DNA of 64,000 nucleotides from Brachybacterium sp. FME24 (GCF_014897705.1 NZ_JABUXV010000002.1:1-64000), one strand, 5' to 3'; numbered from the stretch's first letter, positions 15,759-24,256 are shown. Numbers and translations are program-made. Notes: generated by a model from the sequence alone, not told the origin.

Positions 15759-16616
15759 ATGGTGCAGGATGTGCGCATGAGAATCGCAGTGACAGGTGGC
15801 TCGGGCAAACTCGGACGCACGGTGGTCAGGCAGCTGCGGGAGCATGGTCATCTGGTGATCAACCTCGACCAGGCGGGGGAACGCGGTTCGGGCTTCGTCC
15901 GCATCGACCTGCGTGACGCCGGTCAGGTGCTCGATGCGCTCACCGGTATCGATGAGCAGGCTCCCGACGGGTTCGACGCGGTCGTGCACCTCAGTGCGAT
16001 CCCGGCCCCCGGCCTCGCGACCAACACCGCGACGTTCCAGAACAACATCATCAGCACGTACAACGTGTTCAACGCGGCGATCAAGGCCGGCATCACGAAC
16101 ATCGTGACGGCGTCGAGCGAGACGGTGCTCGGACTGCCGTTCGACACCCCGCCGCCCTACATCCCGGTCGATGAGGACTATGCGGCGCGCCCTGAGTCCA
16201 CGTACTCGCTCTCGAAGCACCTCGAGGAGCAGTTGGCGATCGAACTGACTCGCTGGCATCCGGAGTTGAAGATCATCGCGCTGCGCTTCTCGAACGTGAT
16301 GGACGAGGAGGACTACGCCGCGTTCGAGTCGTTCGACGCCGATGCAACGCTGCGCAAGTGGAACCTCTGGGGCTATATCGACGGCCGCGACGGTGCTGAG
16401 GCCGTGCGCCTCGCGCTCGAGCACCGGGCCACGGGATTCGACCGCTTCATCATCGCTGCTGCCGACACGGTCATGTCGCGCGACAACAGCGAGCTCGTCG
16501 CCGAGGTCTTCCCCGACGTCCCGGTGAACGGCGACATCTCGGGCAACGGCACGCTGCTGTCGATCGACAGGGCGCGCGCCGTCCTGGGCTTCGACCCCCA
16601 GCACAGCTGGCGCTGA
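15759..16616 (+). CDS. NAD-dependent epimerase/dehydratase family protein
   Basis: This 285-residue extended-SDR protein has the cofactor motif VTGGSGKLGRTVVRQL (about 10-25). ASSETVLGL and the catalytic-type YSLSKHLEEQLA (Tyr and Lys in YxxxK, about 147-158) follow, and RFSNVMDEEDY lies in the substrate-side region. Members act on nucleotide sugars or on uronic-acid lactone chemistry; this one resembles the uronate dehydrogenase/NAD-dependent epimerase group, but assignment is uncertain. AGGAGGGG at 15748-15755 supports ATG 15759; a second ATG at 15777 also fits the fold. It is apparently monocistronic, following the ArsR-ArsN gene by 86 bp. Confidence 0.85.
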   Translation: MVQDVRMRIAVTGGSGKLGRTVVRQLREHGHLVINLDQAGERGSGFVRIDLRDAGQVLDALTGIDEQAPDGFDAVVHLSAIPAPGLATNTATFQNNIISTYNVFNAAIKAGITNIVTASSETVLGLPFDTPPPYIPVDEDYAARPESTYSLSKHLEEQLAIELTRWHPELKIIALRFSNVMDEEDYAAFESFDADATLRKWNLWGYIDGRDGAEAVRLALEHRATGFDRFIIAAADTVMSRDNSELVAEVFPDVPVNGDISGNGTLLSIDRARAVLGFDPQHSWR

Positions 16617-16622
16617 CCGGCC

Positions 16623-16774
16623 TCAGGGCCACGGATCGACCGGCACCCCGACGTGCGCACGATGCTCGGTCGCGAGAAGAATCCGTCGGTGAGCACCGCG
16701 TTCGCGCCGTCGTCCAGCAGCACGGTGGACACCCCGAGGAAGGTCGCTCGGAGGGTGCCGGGGGTGGGCGTCAT
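16623..16774 (-). pseudogene. Remnant of an MBL-fold metallo-hydrolase gene
   Basis: From ATG 16774 the frame encodes about 36 residues that read as the N-terminus of an UlaG-like metallo-beta-lactamase-fold protein (TLRATFLGVSTVLLDDG, then LTDGFFSRPS). The similarity then stops, with none of the metal-binding HxHxDH region. In the next frame a short tail HVGVPVDPWP ends at 16623, which could be the C-terminal relic after an internal deletion plus frameshift. The start overlaps the stop of the upstream FAD dehydrogenase gene (ATGA), showing it was once a coupled operon partner. Confidence 0.6.
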
Positions 16775-18447
16775 AGTGACCTCGCCAAGGAGCGGCCGAC
16801 GGTTCGTCCGGTGAAGAGGCATCCCCCGAGGAAGGTGCCCTCGAGCGCGTTGTACCCGTGCGCCCCGCCGCCACCGAAACCGGCTGCTTCACCCGCGGCG
16901 AAGAGCCCGGGGACGGGTGCGCCGTCCGCGCCGAGCGCACGTCCATCGAGATCGGTCTGGATTCCGCCGAGCGTCTTGCGCGTGACGATCCACAGGCGCA
17001 CGGCGATGAGGGGCCCGTGCGCCGGGTCGAGGATCCGGTGCGGCTTCGCCGTGCGAAACAGCTTGTCCCCGAGGTAGCGCCGGCTGTTCTGGATGCCCAT
17101 CGTCTGGGCGTCCTTGGAGTACGGGTTCACGATCTCGTTGTCGCGCGCCCGGACGATCTCCTGGATGTCCTCGAGGACCAGGAGGTCATCCCCGGTCATC
17201 GCGTTCATGCCCGCCACCAGCTCGGGCAGGGTGTCGGCGACGACGAAGTCCTCTCCGTGCTCCTTGAAGTCCTCCACCGGTCCGGTCGCGGACCGGCCGA
17301 GTCGGCTCCGCAGGAGCAGCCCCAGGTCCCGGTTCGTGATGTCGGGGTTCTGCTCCGATCCGGAGAGGGCGAACTCCTTCTTGATGATGGATTGGTCCAG
17401 GAGGAACCACGAGTAGTCGTAGTCGGCGATATCCGGCGTCGTGCGGAGGATCTTCAGGGTGCCGAGGGTGTCGTAGCCGGGCAGCCCGGGCGCGGGGAGT
17501 CGGCGCCCCCGGGCGTCCAACCAGATCGAGGACGGGCCCGGAAGGATCCGGATGGCATGGTCGGGCCAGATCGGGTTCCAGTTCTGCAGGCCTTCGGTGT
17601 AGTGCCACATGCGATCGCGGTTGACCAGCCGGACGCCCTGCTCGGTGGCGATGTCGAGCATGCGGCCGTCCACGTGCTCCGGCACGCCCGTGATCATCTT
17701 GTGCGGCGGGGTGCCCAGGCTCTCCGGCCACCACTTCCTCACCTGCTCGTGATCGCCGCCGATCCCGCCGCTGGCGATGACCACCGCCTGGGCGTGGAAC
17801 TCGAACGTGCCGATCGCTTCTCGACTGGAGGGAACGCCGCGTCGGGCGGTATCGGCCGCGAGCACCGTGCCGTGCACACCGGTCACCTGGTCACCCTCGA
17901 AGAGCAGCCCATCGACCTGATGGCGGAACCGGAACGTCAGGAGGCCGGCTTCGGCCGCCGCACGAGCCGTGTCCGCGAAGGGTTCCGAGATCCCCGTGCC
18001 CGTGCCCCACGGGACATGGAAGCGGGGTACGGAGTTGCCGTGGCCGCGCGCGGTCAGGTCGCCCCGCTCCGCCCAGCCGACCAGCGGCGTGAACCTCACC
18101 CCCTGCTCGTGCAGCCACTGCCGCTTCTCCCCCGCGGCGAACTCGACGTAGGCGCGGCCCCACTTCTGCGCCCACTCGTCCTCGGGATGCGGTCCGGCGA
18201 GGCGGTCCCACCCCGCGGACCCCTTCCAGTCCTGCCATGCCAGCTCGAACGAGTCCCGGGCCCCGAAGCGTCGCTGCATGGGGGTGTCCACCAGGAAGAT
18301 TCCGCCGAACGACCAGAAGGCCTGCCCGCCGAGATTCGCCGCGTTCTCCTGGTCGACGATCAGGACTCGCTTCCCGGCGCGGGTCAGCTCGTTGCTGGCG
18401 ACCAGTCCCGCGAGCCCACCACCGATGATGATCACGTCTGCGTCCAT
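16771..18447 (-). CDS. FAD-binding dehydrogenase (KstD/fumarate-reductase-like flavoprotein)
   Basis: This 558-residue flavoprotein starts MDADVIIIGGGLAGLVASNEL, a classic FAD-binding dinucleotide fold. It continues with VDQENAANLGGQAFWSFGG (FAD ribose/flavin region), HAQAVVIASGGIGG, and LFAAGEAAGFGGGGAHGYNALEG near the C-terminus. This is the FAD-binding dehydrogenase subgroup related to 3-ketosteroid-delta-1-dehydrogenase. The substrate is uncharacterised, and no steroid genes are present. ATG 18447 is the correct start because the cofactor motif begins at residue 5. Its only operon partner, an MBL-fold hydrolase, is decayed. Confidence 0.9.
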   Translation of the reverse strand: MDADVIIIGGGLAGLVASNELTRAGKRVLIVDQENAANLGGQAFWSFGGIFLVDTPMQRRFGARDSFELAWQDWKGSAGWDRLAGPHPEDEWAQKWGRAYVEFAAGEKRQWLHEQGVRFTPLVGWAERGDLTARGHGNSVPRFHVPWGTGTGISEPFADTARAAAEAGLLTFRFRHQVDGLLFEGDQVTGVHGTVLAADTARRGVPSSREAIGTFEFHAQAVVIASGGIGGDHEQVRKWWPESLGTPPHKMITGVPEHVDGRMLDIATEQGVRLVNRDRMWHYTEGLQNWNPIWPDHAIRILPGPSSIWLDARGRRLPAPGLPGYDTLGTLKILRTTPDIADYDYSWFLLDQSIIKKEFALSGSEQNPDITNRDLGLLLRSRLGRSATGPVEDFKEHGEDFVVADTLPELVAGMNAMTGDDLLVLEDIQEIVRARDNEIVNPYSKDAQTMGIQNSRRYLGDKLFRTAKPHRILDPAHGPLIAVRLWIVTRKTLGGIQTDLDGRALGADGAPVPGLFAAGEAAGFGGGGAHGYNALEGTFLGGCLFTGRTVGRSLARSL

Positions 18448-18628
18448 GAGGCTTCCTCGTCTCGATCCGGCCATCCGACGGTGACGATTCGCATCGTACT
18501 CAATGCGCTTCGTATCCCCCGGGCGAGCGAGGGGACGCTGCGGTGTTCGGGCTCTCCGGAGACGCCACGCGGCGATGACGCGGGGCACCTCACGCCCGGA
18601 GAGATTTTTGCCCCCTGCACGCGAAGTA

Positions 18629-18645
18629 ATACCCCATCGGGGTAT
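18629..18645. promoter_or_regulatory. CsoR-like copper operator upstream of ydhK
   Basis: There is a perfect dyad ATACCCC, ATC, GGGGTAT, 38 bp before the YdhK start. G/C-tract operators of this form are the known targets of CsoR/RcnR copper sensors. The same 17 bp layout recurs at 22180-22196 before the copper ATPase, with only the central three bases changed. Confidence 0.8.
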
Positions 18646-18682
18646 ACGCTCGTCGAGTCCAATCCGCGACCGAGGAGATGCG

Positions 18683-19243
18683 ATGACGAAGATCGGACAA
18701 ATGAGTCGACGGGCGGCATTGATCACCGCGGGCGTCACAGTGTTCACCGCGTGCTCCCACACCGCTTCCGACGAAATGCATACTCAGGCCGCGCCGGACG
18801 GCGGCCACGAAGGGCACGAGCCCGAGGGCAACCCGCCGCCGGAAGGAATCACGGAGGCGGTCGATCCGACCTACCCGGTCGGCACCACGGTGGTCCTGGC
18901 CGCCGATCACATGCCCGGCATGAACGGGGCGACGGCGACCATCTCCGGTGCGTTCAACACCATCACCTACTCCGTGTCCTACACCCCGGCCGACAGCGAA
19001 GACCTCGTCACCGACCACAAGTGGGTTGTGCACGAGGAGCTCGACGGTCCTGCCGAGACACCCCTTGCGAAGGGCACCGAGGTGGTGCTGAATGCGGAGC
19101 ACATGCCCGGCATGGACAGTGCGGAGGCGACGATCGACAGTTCGACCGACGAGACCGTGTACATGGTCGATGTCGAGATGGACGGCATGGCGATGACGAA
19201 CCACAAGTGGGTCGTCGAGAGCGAGATCCAGCCGGCCGAGTGA
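18683..19243 (+). CDS. YdhK-family (DUF1541) lipoprotein
   Basis: This 186-residue predicted lipoprotein has a signal segment ending FTAC (Cys25), then a His/Glu-rich linker (GGHEGHEPEG). Two tandem DUF1541 repeats follow (about 65-122 and 126-184). Each has the pattern VVL-A-HMPGM and ends in HKWVV. The repeated Met-Pro-Gly-Met and His residues are plausible copper(I) ligands. YdhK-like proteins often sit beside copper ATPases, but their function is not established. ATG 18683 follows GAGGAG. It lies behind a CsoR-like operator and ahead of cueP. Confidence 0.88.
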   Translation: MTKIGQMSRRAALITAGVTVFTACSHTASDEMHTQAAPDGGHEGHEPEGNPPPEGITEAVDPTYPVGTTVVLAADHMPGMNGATATISGAFNTITYSVSYTPADSEDLVTDHKWVVHEELDGPAETPLAKGTEVVLNAEHMPGMDSAEATIDSSTDETVYMVDVEMDGMAMTNHKWVVESEIQPAE

Positions 19244-19247
19244 CGCC

Positions 19248-19290
19248 GTGAACGCGAGGCTGGCCGGGGTCGAGCCAGCCCTGCGTTCAC
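19248..19290. terminator. Hairpin between ydhK and cueP
   Basis: Arms GTGAACGC (19248-19255) and GCGTTCAC (19283-19290) enclose a second stem, GGCTGG with CCAGCC, separated by a two-base internal loop. No U-run follows. It could stabilise the ydhK message or partly terminate it before cueP. Confidence 0.5.
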
Positions 19291-19324
19291 TACCCACCCC
19301 ACCGTGTGCAAAGGACTGCCCGTC

Positions 19325-19927
19325 ATGACAAGCCCCTCCACCACTGCGATAGCGCGACGCGCGCTTTTCGCCGGCCTCACCCTGACTCCCTTGGTCCTGG
19401 TCGGCTGCGCGAGCACCGGGACAGACACCGGCTCCGCCTCGGGCAACGATCTGCTGCGCGACCTCGGATTCGACGGCATGAATGGGCGAGAGATCATCGA
19501 TGAGCTGGAGGCGCTGCCGATCGATCAGCGGCCGGCCGACGTGCTGGCGGCGGTGCACCCGGACGAACTCGCGCTTAGCGATGCCTCGGGCCGGGAGGCG
19601 CGGATTCCGCTGCCCGACGAGGAATTCTACGTGTCGGTGGCCCCGTTCCTCGAGGTGACCCACGACTGCCACGTCCACAGCCTGACCACATGCACCGGAG
19701 AGCTCCCCGACCAGAACTTCGAGGTCCTGGTGACGGACGCCAGCGGCGAGGCTCTCCTCGAGCACGTGATCACGACGAATCCGAACGGGTTCTTCGGCAT
19801 GTGGCTGCCCCGGGATCGCTCCCTGACTCTCACCTGCTCCCAGGACGACATGAGCGCTACGACAGCGTTGTCAACCCGTGGCGACGAGGCCGCCACGTGC
19901 CTGACCACCCTGCAGCTGACGGCCTGA
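19325..19927 (+). CDS. cueP: CueP-family copper-binding lipoprotein
   Basis: This 200-residue CueP homologue has a signal with lipobox VGC (Cys28). The mature protein keeps the family cysteines Cys115, Cys123 and Cys171, with HDCHVHSLTTC and the typical NPNGFFGMWLPRDR block. In Salmonella, CueP is a periplasmic copper-binding protein that works with thiol oxidoreductases. In a Gram-positive cell it would be tethered outside the membrane. ATG 19325 gives a normal signal peptide. It is probably co-induced with ydhK from the CsoR-like operator. A DsbA/CcdA pair 6 kb away could keep its cysteines in the right state. Confidence 0.9.
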   Translation: MTSPSTTAIARRALFAGLTLTPLVLVGCASTGTDTGSASGNDLLRDLGFDGMNGREIIDELEALPIDQRPADVLAAVHPDELALSDASGREARIPLPDEEFYVSVAPFLEVTHDCHVHSLTTCTGELPDQNFEVLVTDASGEALLEHVITTNPNGFFGMWLPRDRSLTLTCSQDDMSATTALSTRGDEAATCLTTLQLTA

Positions 19928-19939
19928 GGCCCAGCGCGC

Positions 19940-22081
19940 TCAGGATCTGCTGGATGAGGGCGCGCGGTCCAGGATCCTCGCGGTGCTGGCCTCGGGAGTG
20001 AGGTCGAGGCGGCGCAGGACCTGCGCGTTCAGTGCCACGACCACGGTGGAGGCGGACATCAGGAGAGCCCCGATGCTCATCGGCAGCACGAACCCGATCG
20101 GGGCCAGGACGCCGGCGGCGAGGGGAACCGAGAGCAGGTTGTATCCGGCCGCCCACCACAGGTTCTGCTTCATCTTCCGATAGGCGGCGCGGGAGAGCTC
20201 GACGATCGAAAGCACCGAGCGAGGGTCCGACGACGCCAGGATCACCCCGGCAGAGCCGATCGCGACGTCCGTTCCCGCGCCGATGGCGATCCCGACGTCG
20301 GCCTGAGCAAGAGCGGGGGCGTCGTTGACGCCGTCGCCGACCATCGCGACCGTGCGGCCCTCGCGCTGGAGCTCGGAGACCGTGGCAGCCTTGTCCTCGG
20401 GGCGCACTCCGGCGAAGACCCGGTCGATGCCGAGCTCCCCCGCGACCGTATCGGCGACCGCTTGCGCGTCACCGGTGATCATCACGACCTGCGTGCCCAC
20501 GGCGTGCAGCGCGTCCACGGCATCACGAGACTCGGGCCTGATCTCATCGGCCAGGCGCAGCGCCCCGATGACCTCGCCGCCGGCGAGGACGTGCAGGATG
20601 ATCGCTCCCTCGCGGCGCCAGGCATCAGCGGCGGGCAGCTCGGCCGCATCGTGCCGACCCAGCAGATGGGGGCCGCCGACCTCGACGACGATGCCGCCCA
20701 CGGTGGCCCTGACTCCGACTGCCGGGGACGAGGTGAAGTCGGAGGCGGACCCGATGCCGAGGTCGCGGGTACGGGCGGCGCCGATGATCGCGCGAGCCAG
20801 GGGGTGCTCGCTGCCTCCTTCCGCGGCGGCCGCCAGGGCGAGCACGTCGTTCTCGGTGCGGCCGGCGACGGGCTCGATGGCGGTGACGGTGGGCTCCCCC
20901 TTGGTCAGGGTGCCGGTCTTGTCGAACAGCACCGTGTCGACGGTGCGCATCGACTCCAGGGCGAGGCGGTCCTTGACCAGGACGCCACCGCGGGCCGCGC
21001 GTTCGGTCGCGATGGAGACCACCAGCGGGATCGCCAAGCCCAGCGCATGGGGGCAGGCGATGACCAGCACGGTGATCGTGCGGACCACCGCCTGGTCGGG
21101 GAGCCCGATCAGTGCCCAGACGAGTGCGGTGATCAGGGCAGATCCCAGGGCGAACCAGAACAGCCAGGCCGCTGCGGTATCGGCGATGCGCTGCGCCCGC
21201 GAGGAGGAGGCCTGAGCATCGGTGACCAGCTTCTGGATACCGGCCAGGGCGGTGTCCTCGCCGATCGCGGTGACTTCGACGCGCAGTCCGGAATCGGTGG
21301 CGACGGTGCCGGCGACGACCTGGCCCCCGATCTCGCGGCGCACGGTCCTGGATTCGCCGGTGACCATGGACTCGTCCATGCTCGCGCTGCCGTCGACGAT
21401 CTTCCCGTCGGCAGGCACGGAGGAACCGGGGCGGACGATCACGACGTCACCCACGGCCAGATCGGCCGGTGCGACCGTGATGACCTCGTCGCCCTCGAGC
21501 TTCTCGGCCTCGTCGGGCAGCAGTGCCGCGAGGGAGTCCAGCGCCGAGGTGGTCTGGGCCAGGGATCGCATCTCGATCCAGTGACCCAGCAGCATGATCA
21601 CGATCAGCAGCGCCAGCTCCCACCAGAAGTTCAGCTGGTGGTCCAGCACACCCGCGCTCGCGCCCCAGGAGGCGATGAATGCCACGGTGATCGCCAGGCC
21701 GATCAGGAGCATCATCCCCGGCTTGCCGGAGCGGATCTCGGAGACCGCTCCGGTCAGGAACGGCCGGCCGCCCCAGGCGTACATGATCGTGCCCAGCATG
21801 GGCGAGACCCACCAGACCCATCCGGCGTCCGGCAGCGGGTAGCCGATCAGGCCGGCGAACATATCGTTCAGGGCCACCACGGGCACGGCGAGGACGAGCA
21901 TGATCCAGAACAAGCGCCGGAACTGACCCACGTGATCGCCATGGCCGCCGTGACCGCCGTGACCGTGATCGCTGTGGCCCGCGGAGGCGTCGTGGCCGTG
22001 GTGGCCGGCGTGCGGCTCATCGGCGGCGTCGTGGTGATGCGCACGGTCGGCGTGGGCGGGGGTCGACGGGTCCGGACTCAT
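19940..22081 (-). CDS. copB: Copper-translocating P1B-type ATPase, CopB-like
   Basis: This 713-residue heavy-metal ATPase has a His-rich, cysteine-free N-terminus (about 14 His in the first 50 residues), in place of a CxxC metal-binding domain. Further features are the actuator TGES motif (about 242-245), a CPH metal-transport motif (343-345) in membrane helix 6, phosphorylation DKTGTLT (387-393), HP (about 428), and GDGVNDAPAL. CPH plus a His-rich tail defines the P1B-3 CopB class, which exports copper. ATG 22081 is preferred over 22087 because of the spacing from the AGAGAG element. It converges with cueP and starts about 100 bp from a CsoR-like operator. Confidence 0.92.
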   Translation of the reverse strand: MSPDPSTPAHADRAHHHDAADEPHAGHHGHDASAGHSDHGHGGHGGHGDHVGQFRRLFWIMLVLAVPVVALNDMFAGLIGYPLPDAGWVWWVSPMLGTIMYAWGGRPFLTGAVSEIRSGKPGMMLLIGLAITVAFIASWGASAGVLDHQLNFWWELALLIVIMLLGHWIEMRSLAQTTSALDSLAALLPDEAEKLEGDEVITVAPADLAVGDVVIVRPGSSVPADGKIVDGSASMDESMVTGESRTVRREIGGQVVAGTVATDSGLRVEVTAIGEDTALAGIQKLVTDAQASSSRAQRIADTAAAWLFWFALGSALITALVWALIGLPDQAVVRTITVLVIACPHALGLAIPLVVSIATERAARGGVLVKDRLALESMRTVDTVLFDKTGTLTKGEPTVTAIEPVAGRTENDVLALAAAAEGGSEHPLARAIIGAARTRDLGIGSASDFTSSPAVGVRATVGGIVVEVGGPHLLGRHDAAELPAADAWRREGAIILHVLAGGEVIGALRLADEIRPESRDAVDALHAVGTQVVMITGDAQAVADTVAGELGIDRVFAGVRPEDKAATVSELQREGRTVAMVGDGVNDAPALAQADVGIAIGAGTDVAIGSAGVILASSDPRSVLSIVELSRAAYRKMKQNLWWAAGYNLLSVPLAAGVLAPIGFVLPMSIGALLMSASTVVVALNAQVLRRLDLTPEASTARILDRAPSSSRS

Positions 22082-22179
22082 GGTCATCTCTCTTCGCTCA
22101 TCCTGCTGGCCAGCTCGCACCCAGCTCCGGTCTCGGTCGGGACGACCTCGTCCCCTTCCTCGTGGATTCGCTGAACAGT

Positions 22180-22196
22180 ATACCCCCTGGGGGTAT
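22180..22196. promoter_or_regulatory. CsoR-like copper operator upstream of copB
   Basis: There is a perfect dyad ATACCCC, CTG, GGGGTAT, 98 bp upstream of the copB start. It matches the ydhK operator in both arms and in spacing. The csoR gene itself is not in this window, so the regulator must be encoded elsewhere. Confidence 0.8.
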
Positions 22197-22267
22197 TACG
22201 CAAGGGGTGACCCCTCTCCCGTGAACCACTGGTCCGCGATAGTCCGACCCGACGGCGCCTCCGATCG

Positions 22268-22282
22268 ACTATGCGAGATAGT
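22268..22282. promoter_or_regulatory. BlaI-like box of the CPVCNK-protein/blaI/M56 operon
   Basis: The site is ACTAT, five bases (GCGAG), ATAGT, ending 23 bp before ATG 22306. The identical arms and spacer length recur at 27173-27187 before the DsbA-like gene, as expected if the BlaI-family repressor encoded in between binds both. BlaI/MecI sites are short dyads with TACTA-type arms. Confidence 0.75.
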
Positions 22283-22305
22283 AATCAGTGGGGCATAGTG
22301 GCAAC

Positions 22306-22866
22306 ATGCCTCGCATCCAGGAATGGCCGAACCGGTTTCGAGAGTCCTTGCGCCTGGCTGCCCTGGCGTTGCGGGAGTGGGGCACGCCGCAGGTCCTCGC
22401 AGCAGCTGTGGCAGCCCTTCTGGTGGGGGTGGTGATGGGGCTGGCCACCGTGCTGATCCCCAATCCGGTGTTCTCCCGCGACGTCCCCGCCGTGGCGTGG
22501 AACTACCCGGTATGGGTGCTCACGTCCGCCCTCATGGGCATCCTGATCGCCACCTACGTGACTCCGCCGACGCCCTCCCGATCCACGGCCGCGGAGGCGC
22601 ACGACGGTCCCGAGCGTCGCAGCGCCCGCACCGGGACCGCCGCCGGAGTGCTGGCATGGTTCGCCGTGGGGTGCCCGGTGTGCAACAAGATCGCGCTGCT
22701 GGCGCTCGGATACACCGGAGCGCTGACCTGGTTCGCGCCGGTGCAGCCGTTCCTGGCGGCCATGGCGCTCGTGCTGGCGGTCATCGCGGTCATCTGGCGT
22801 CTGAGCGGCCAGGTCGCCTGCCCGGTGCCGGTCACCCGCGCGACCAGGCGGGAGGTGGTCTCGTGA
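22306..22866 (+). CDS. Membrane protein with CPVCNK motif
   Basis: This 186-residue integral membrane protein has about four to five helices (near 28-50, 66-86, 110-122, 128-145 and 148-166). A redox-like CPVCNK motif (123-128) sits at the membrane edge, with one more cysteine at 172 (ACPVPV). I recognise no named family. CxxC motifs at membrane borders occur in thiol-electron carriers and metal transporters. It heads an operon with BlaI and M56 genes; its stop overlaps the GTG start of blaI. Co-regulation with DsbA- and CcdA-like genes suggests a role in extracytoplasmic thiol chemistry, by inference. Confidence 0.8.
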   Translation: MPRIQEWPNRFRESLRLAALALREWGTPQVLAAAVAALLVGVVMGLATVLIPNPVFSRDVPAVAWNYPVWVLTSALMGILIATYVTPPTPSRSTAAEAHDGPERRSARTGTAAGVLAWFAVGCPVCNKIALLALGYTGALTWFAPVQPFLAAMALVLAVIAVIWRLSGQVACPVPVTRATRREVVS

Positions 22867-23276
22867 GCCCCGCCGATCCGGGCCGGTCCTTCGGCCAGGT
22901 CCGCCTGGGCACGCTGGAGCAGCAGGTGATGGAGCAGCTCTGGGAGCAGGCCGAGCTCACCATCCGCGAGCTGATCTCCCGCCTGGGGGACGAGTACGCC
23001 TACACCACCATCGCCACGGTGCTGAAGAATCTCGACCGGAAGGGCCTGGTGTCACACCGGCGCGCGGGCCGGTCGGTGCAGTACCGGGCACGCCATTCGA
23101 GATCAGAGCATGCGGCCCAGCTGATGGAGCACGCGCTGTCCGCGAGCAACGACCGCAGCGCCTCGATCCTGCGCTTCGTCGACGGGATGGAGTCGCGGGA
23201 CCTGGCCATGCTGCGCGCGTACCTGGACGGCCATGAGGCCTCCCCGCCACCGGAGGATGGACAGGAGGCACCGTGA
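22863..23276 (+). CDS. BlaI/MecI/CopY-family transcriptional repressor
   Basis: This 137-residue penicillinase-repressor-type protein has an N-terminal winged helix (LGTLEQQVMEQLWEQAELTIRELI with the recognition region YAYTTIATVLKNLDRKGLVSHRR). A helical dimerisation tail (about 85-130) contains SILRFVDGM, near where cleavage occurs in related repressors. GTG 22863 overlaps the preceding stop, and its own stop overlaps the start of the M56 protease. Classic logic: the membrane protease senses a signal, the repressor is cleaved or released, and the operon is induced. Two matching boxes (22268 and 27173) are its probable targets. Confidence 0.93.
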   Translation: MSPADPGRSFGQVRLGTLEQQVMEQLWEQAELTIRELISRLGDEYAYTTIATVLKNLDRKGLVSHRRAGRSVQYRARHSRSEHAAQLMEHALSASNDRSASILRFVDGMESRDLAMLRAYLDGHEASPPPEDGQEAP

Positions 23277-24256
23277 TCGTCCTGCTGCTGGGTGCCGCGC
23301 TTCTCGTTCTGGCGCTCGTCGGCCCCACCCTGGTGCGCCGGAGCAGCCCTCTGCTCGTGCGGGCCCCGCGTCTGTCGTCCGCCCTGCTGCTGGGCGGGCT
23401 GACGGTGTGGCTGGCGTCAGCAGCGGCGGTGAGCGTGGTGCTGGCCGGGCTCGTCAGCGGCCCTCAGCTGCTCCCCGCCCCGGTCGGCGACGTCTGCCGG
23501 CGATGCCTCGCGGCTGCCAGCCCGCTCCCCGTGGGGGCCCCGATCGAGATCCCCGTGCCGGCCGCCGTGCTGCTCCTGCTGCCGCTGGGCGGAACGCTCA
23601 CGCTGATGGTGATCGCGACAGGGCGGCTGGTGCGTCGGGCGAGGTCCACGCGCGCGGTCCTGGACGAGGTCTCGGCCGTGGGCAGGAGTGCCCGGATCGC
23701 CGGGCGCCGCGTCGTGCTCGTCCCGGATCAGCGGCCCGTGGCCTTCAGCCTGCCGAGCCGCCGGGGAGGCATCGTGCTCTCCCACGGCCTGCTGGAGGCG
23801 CTCGACCCTCAGGAGCTCGCCGCCGTGGTCGAGCACGAGGAGACGCATCTGCGACAGCACCACCATCTGATGGCGACCGTGCTGCACGCAGTCGCCGGGC
23901 CGCTGCGTGCCATCCCTCTGGCCCGGGCCGTCACCGACACCGTCCCGCACCTGCTGGAAGTCGCGGCAGATGATTCCTCGCGCCACCGCTGCGGCACGCC
24001 GGCGCTGGCCAGCGCCCTGCTGACCCTCGGAAGCGCACCCGCTCCGTCGCCGGCGGGAGTCGCGCTGCACGCCACCGGTCCGGCAGGTCCCGGCCCCGAT
24101 CGGATCGGGCACCTCGTCTCCCCCGCCGCCGTCCGTTCCGCCCTGGCGCCCGCAGGAGTGATGACCACGCTGCTGGCGCTGCTGCTCGGGGCCGGGTTCT
24201 GGGTCTACGGCCAGTACGCGCTGGTCGTCCTCGGCGGGTGCACGCTGCCGCTGTGA
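23273..24256 (+). CDS. M56-family (BlaR1/MecR1-like) membrane metallopeptidase
   Basis: This 327-residue membrane protease has helices near 1-20, 35-60, 92-118, 200-220 and 294-318. The zinc motif is HEETH (188-192), with a probable third ligand in LLEVAADD (about Glu229). Unlike BlaR1 and MecR1 it lacks a C-terminal penicillin-binding sensor domain and ends soon after the last helix, so it does not sense beta-lactams that way. The external loop after helix 2 holds Cys75 and Cys78 (VCRRCL), a possible thiol switch or metal site. It is translationally coupled to the BlaI repressor that it presumably inactivates. Confidence 0.9.
   Translation: MIVLLLGAALLVLALVGPTLVRRSSPLLVRAPRLSSALLLGGLTVWLASAAAVSVVLAGLVSGPQLLPAPVGDVCRRCLAAASPLPVGAPIEIPVPAAVLLLLPLGGTLTLMVIATGRLVRRARSTRAVLDEVSAVGRSARIAGRRVVLVPDQRPVAFSLPSRRGGIVLSHGLLEALDPQELAAVVEHEETHLRQHHHLMATVLHAVAGPLRAIPLARAVTDTVPHLLEVAADDSSRHRCGTPALASALLTLGSAPAPSPAGVALHATGPAGPGPDRIGHLVSPAAVRSALAPAGVMTTLLALLLGAGFWVYGQYALVVLGGCTLPL

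Noticed and set aside
16858-19251. A 797-codon plus-strand frame
   Set aside because: It is antisense to the FAD dehydrogenase gene and runs through ydhK in another frame; no protein features.
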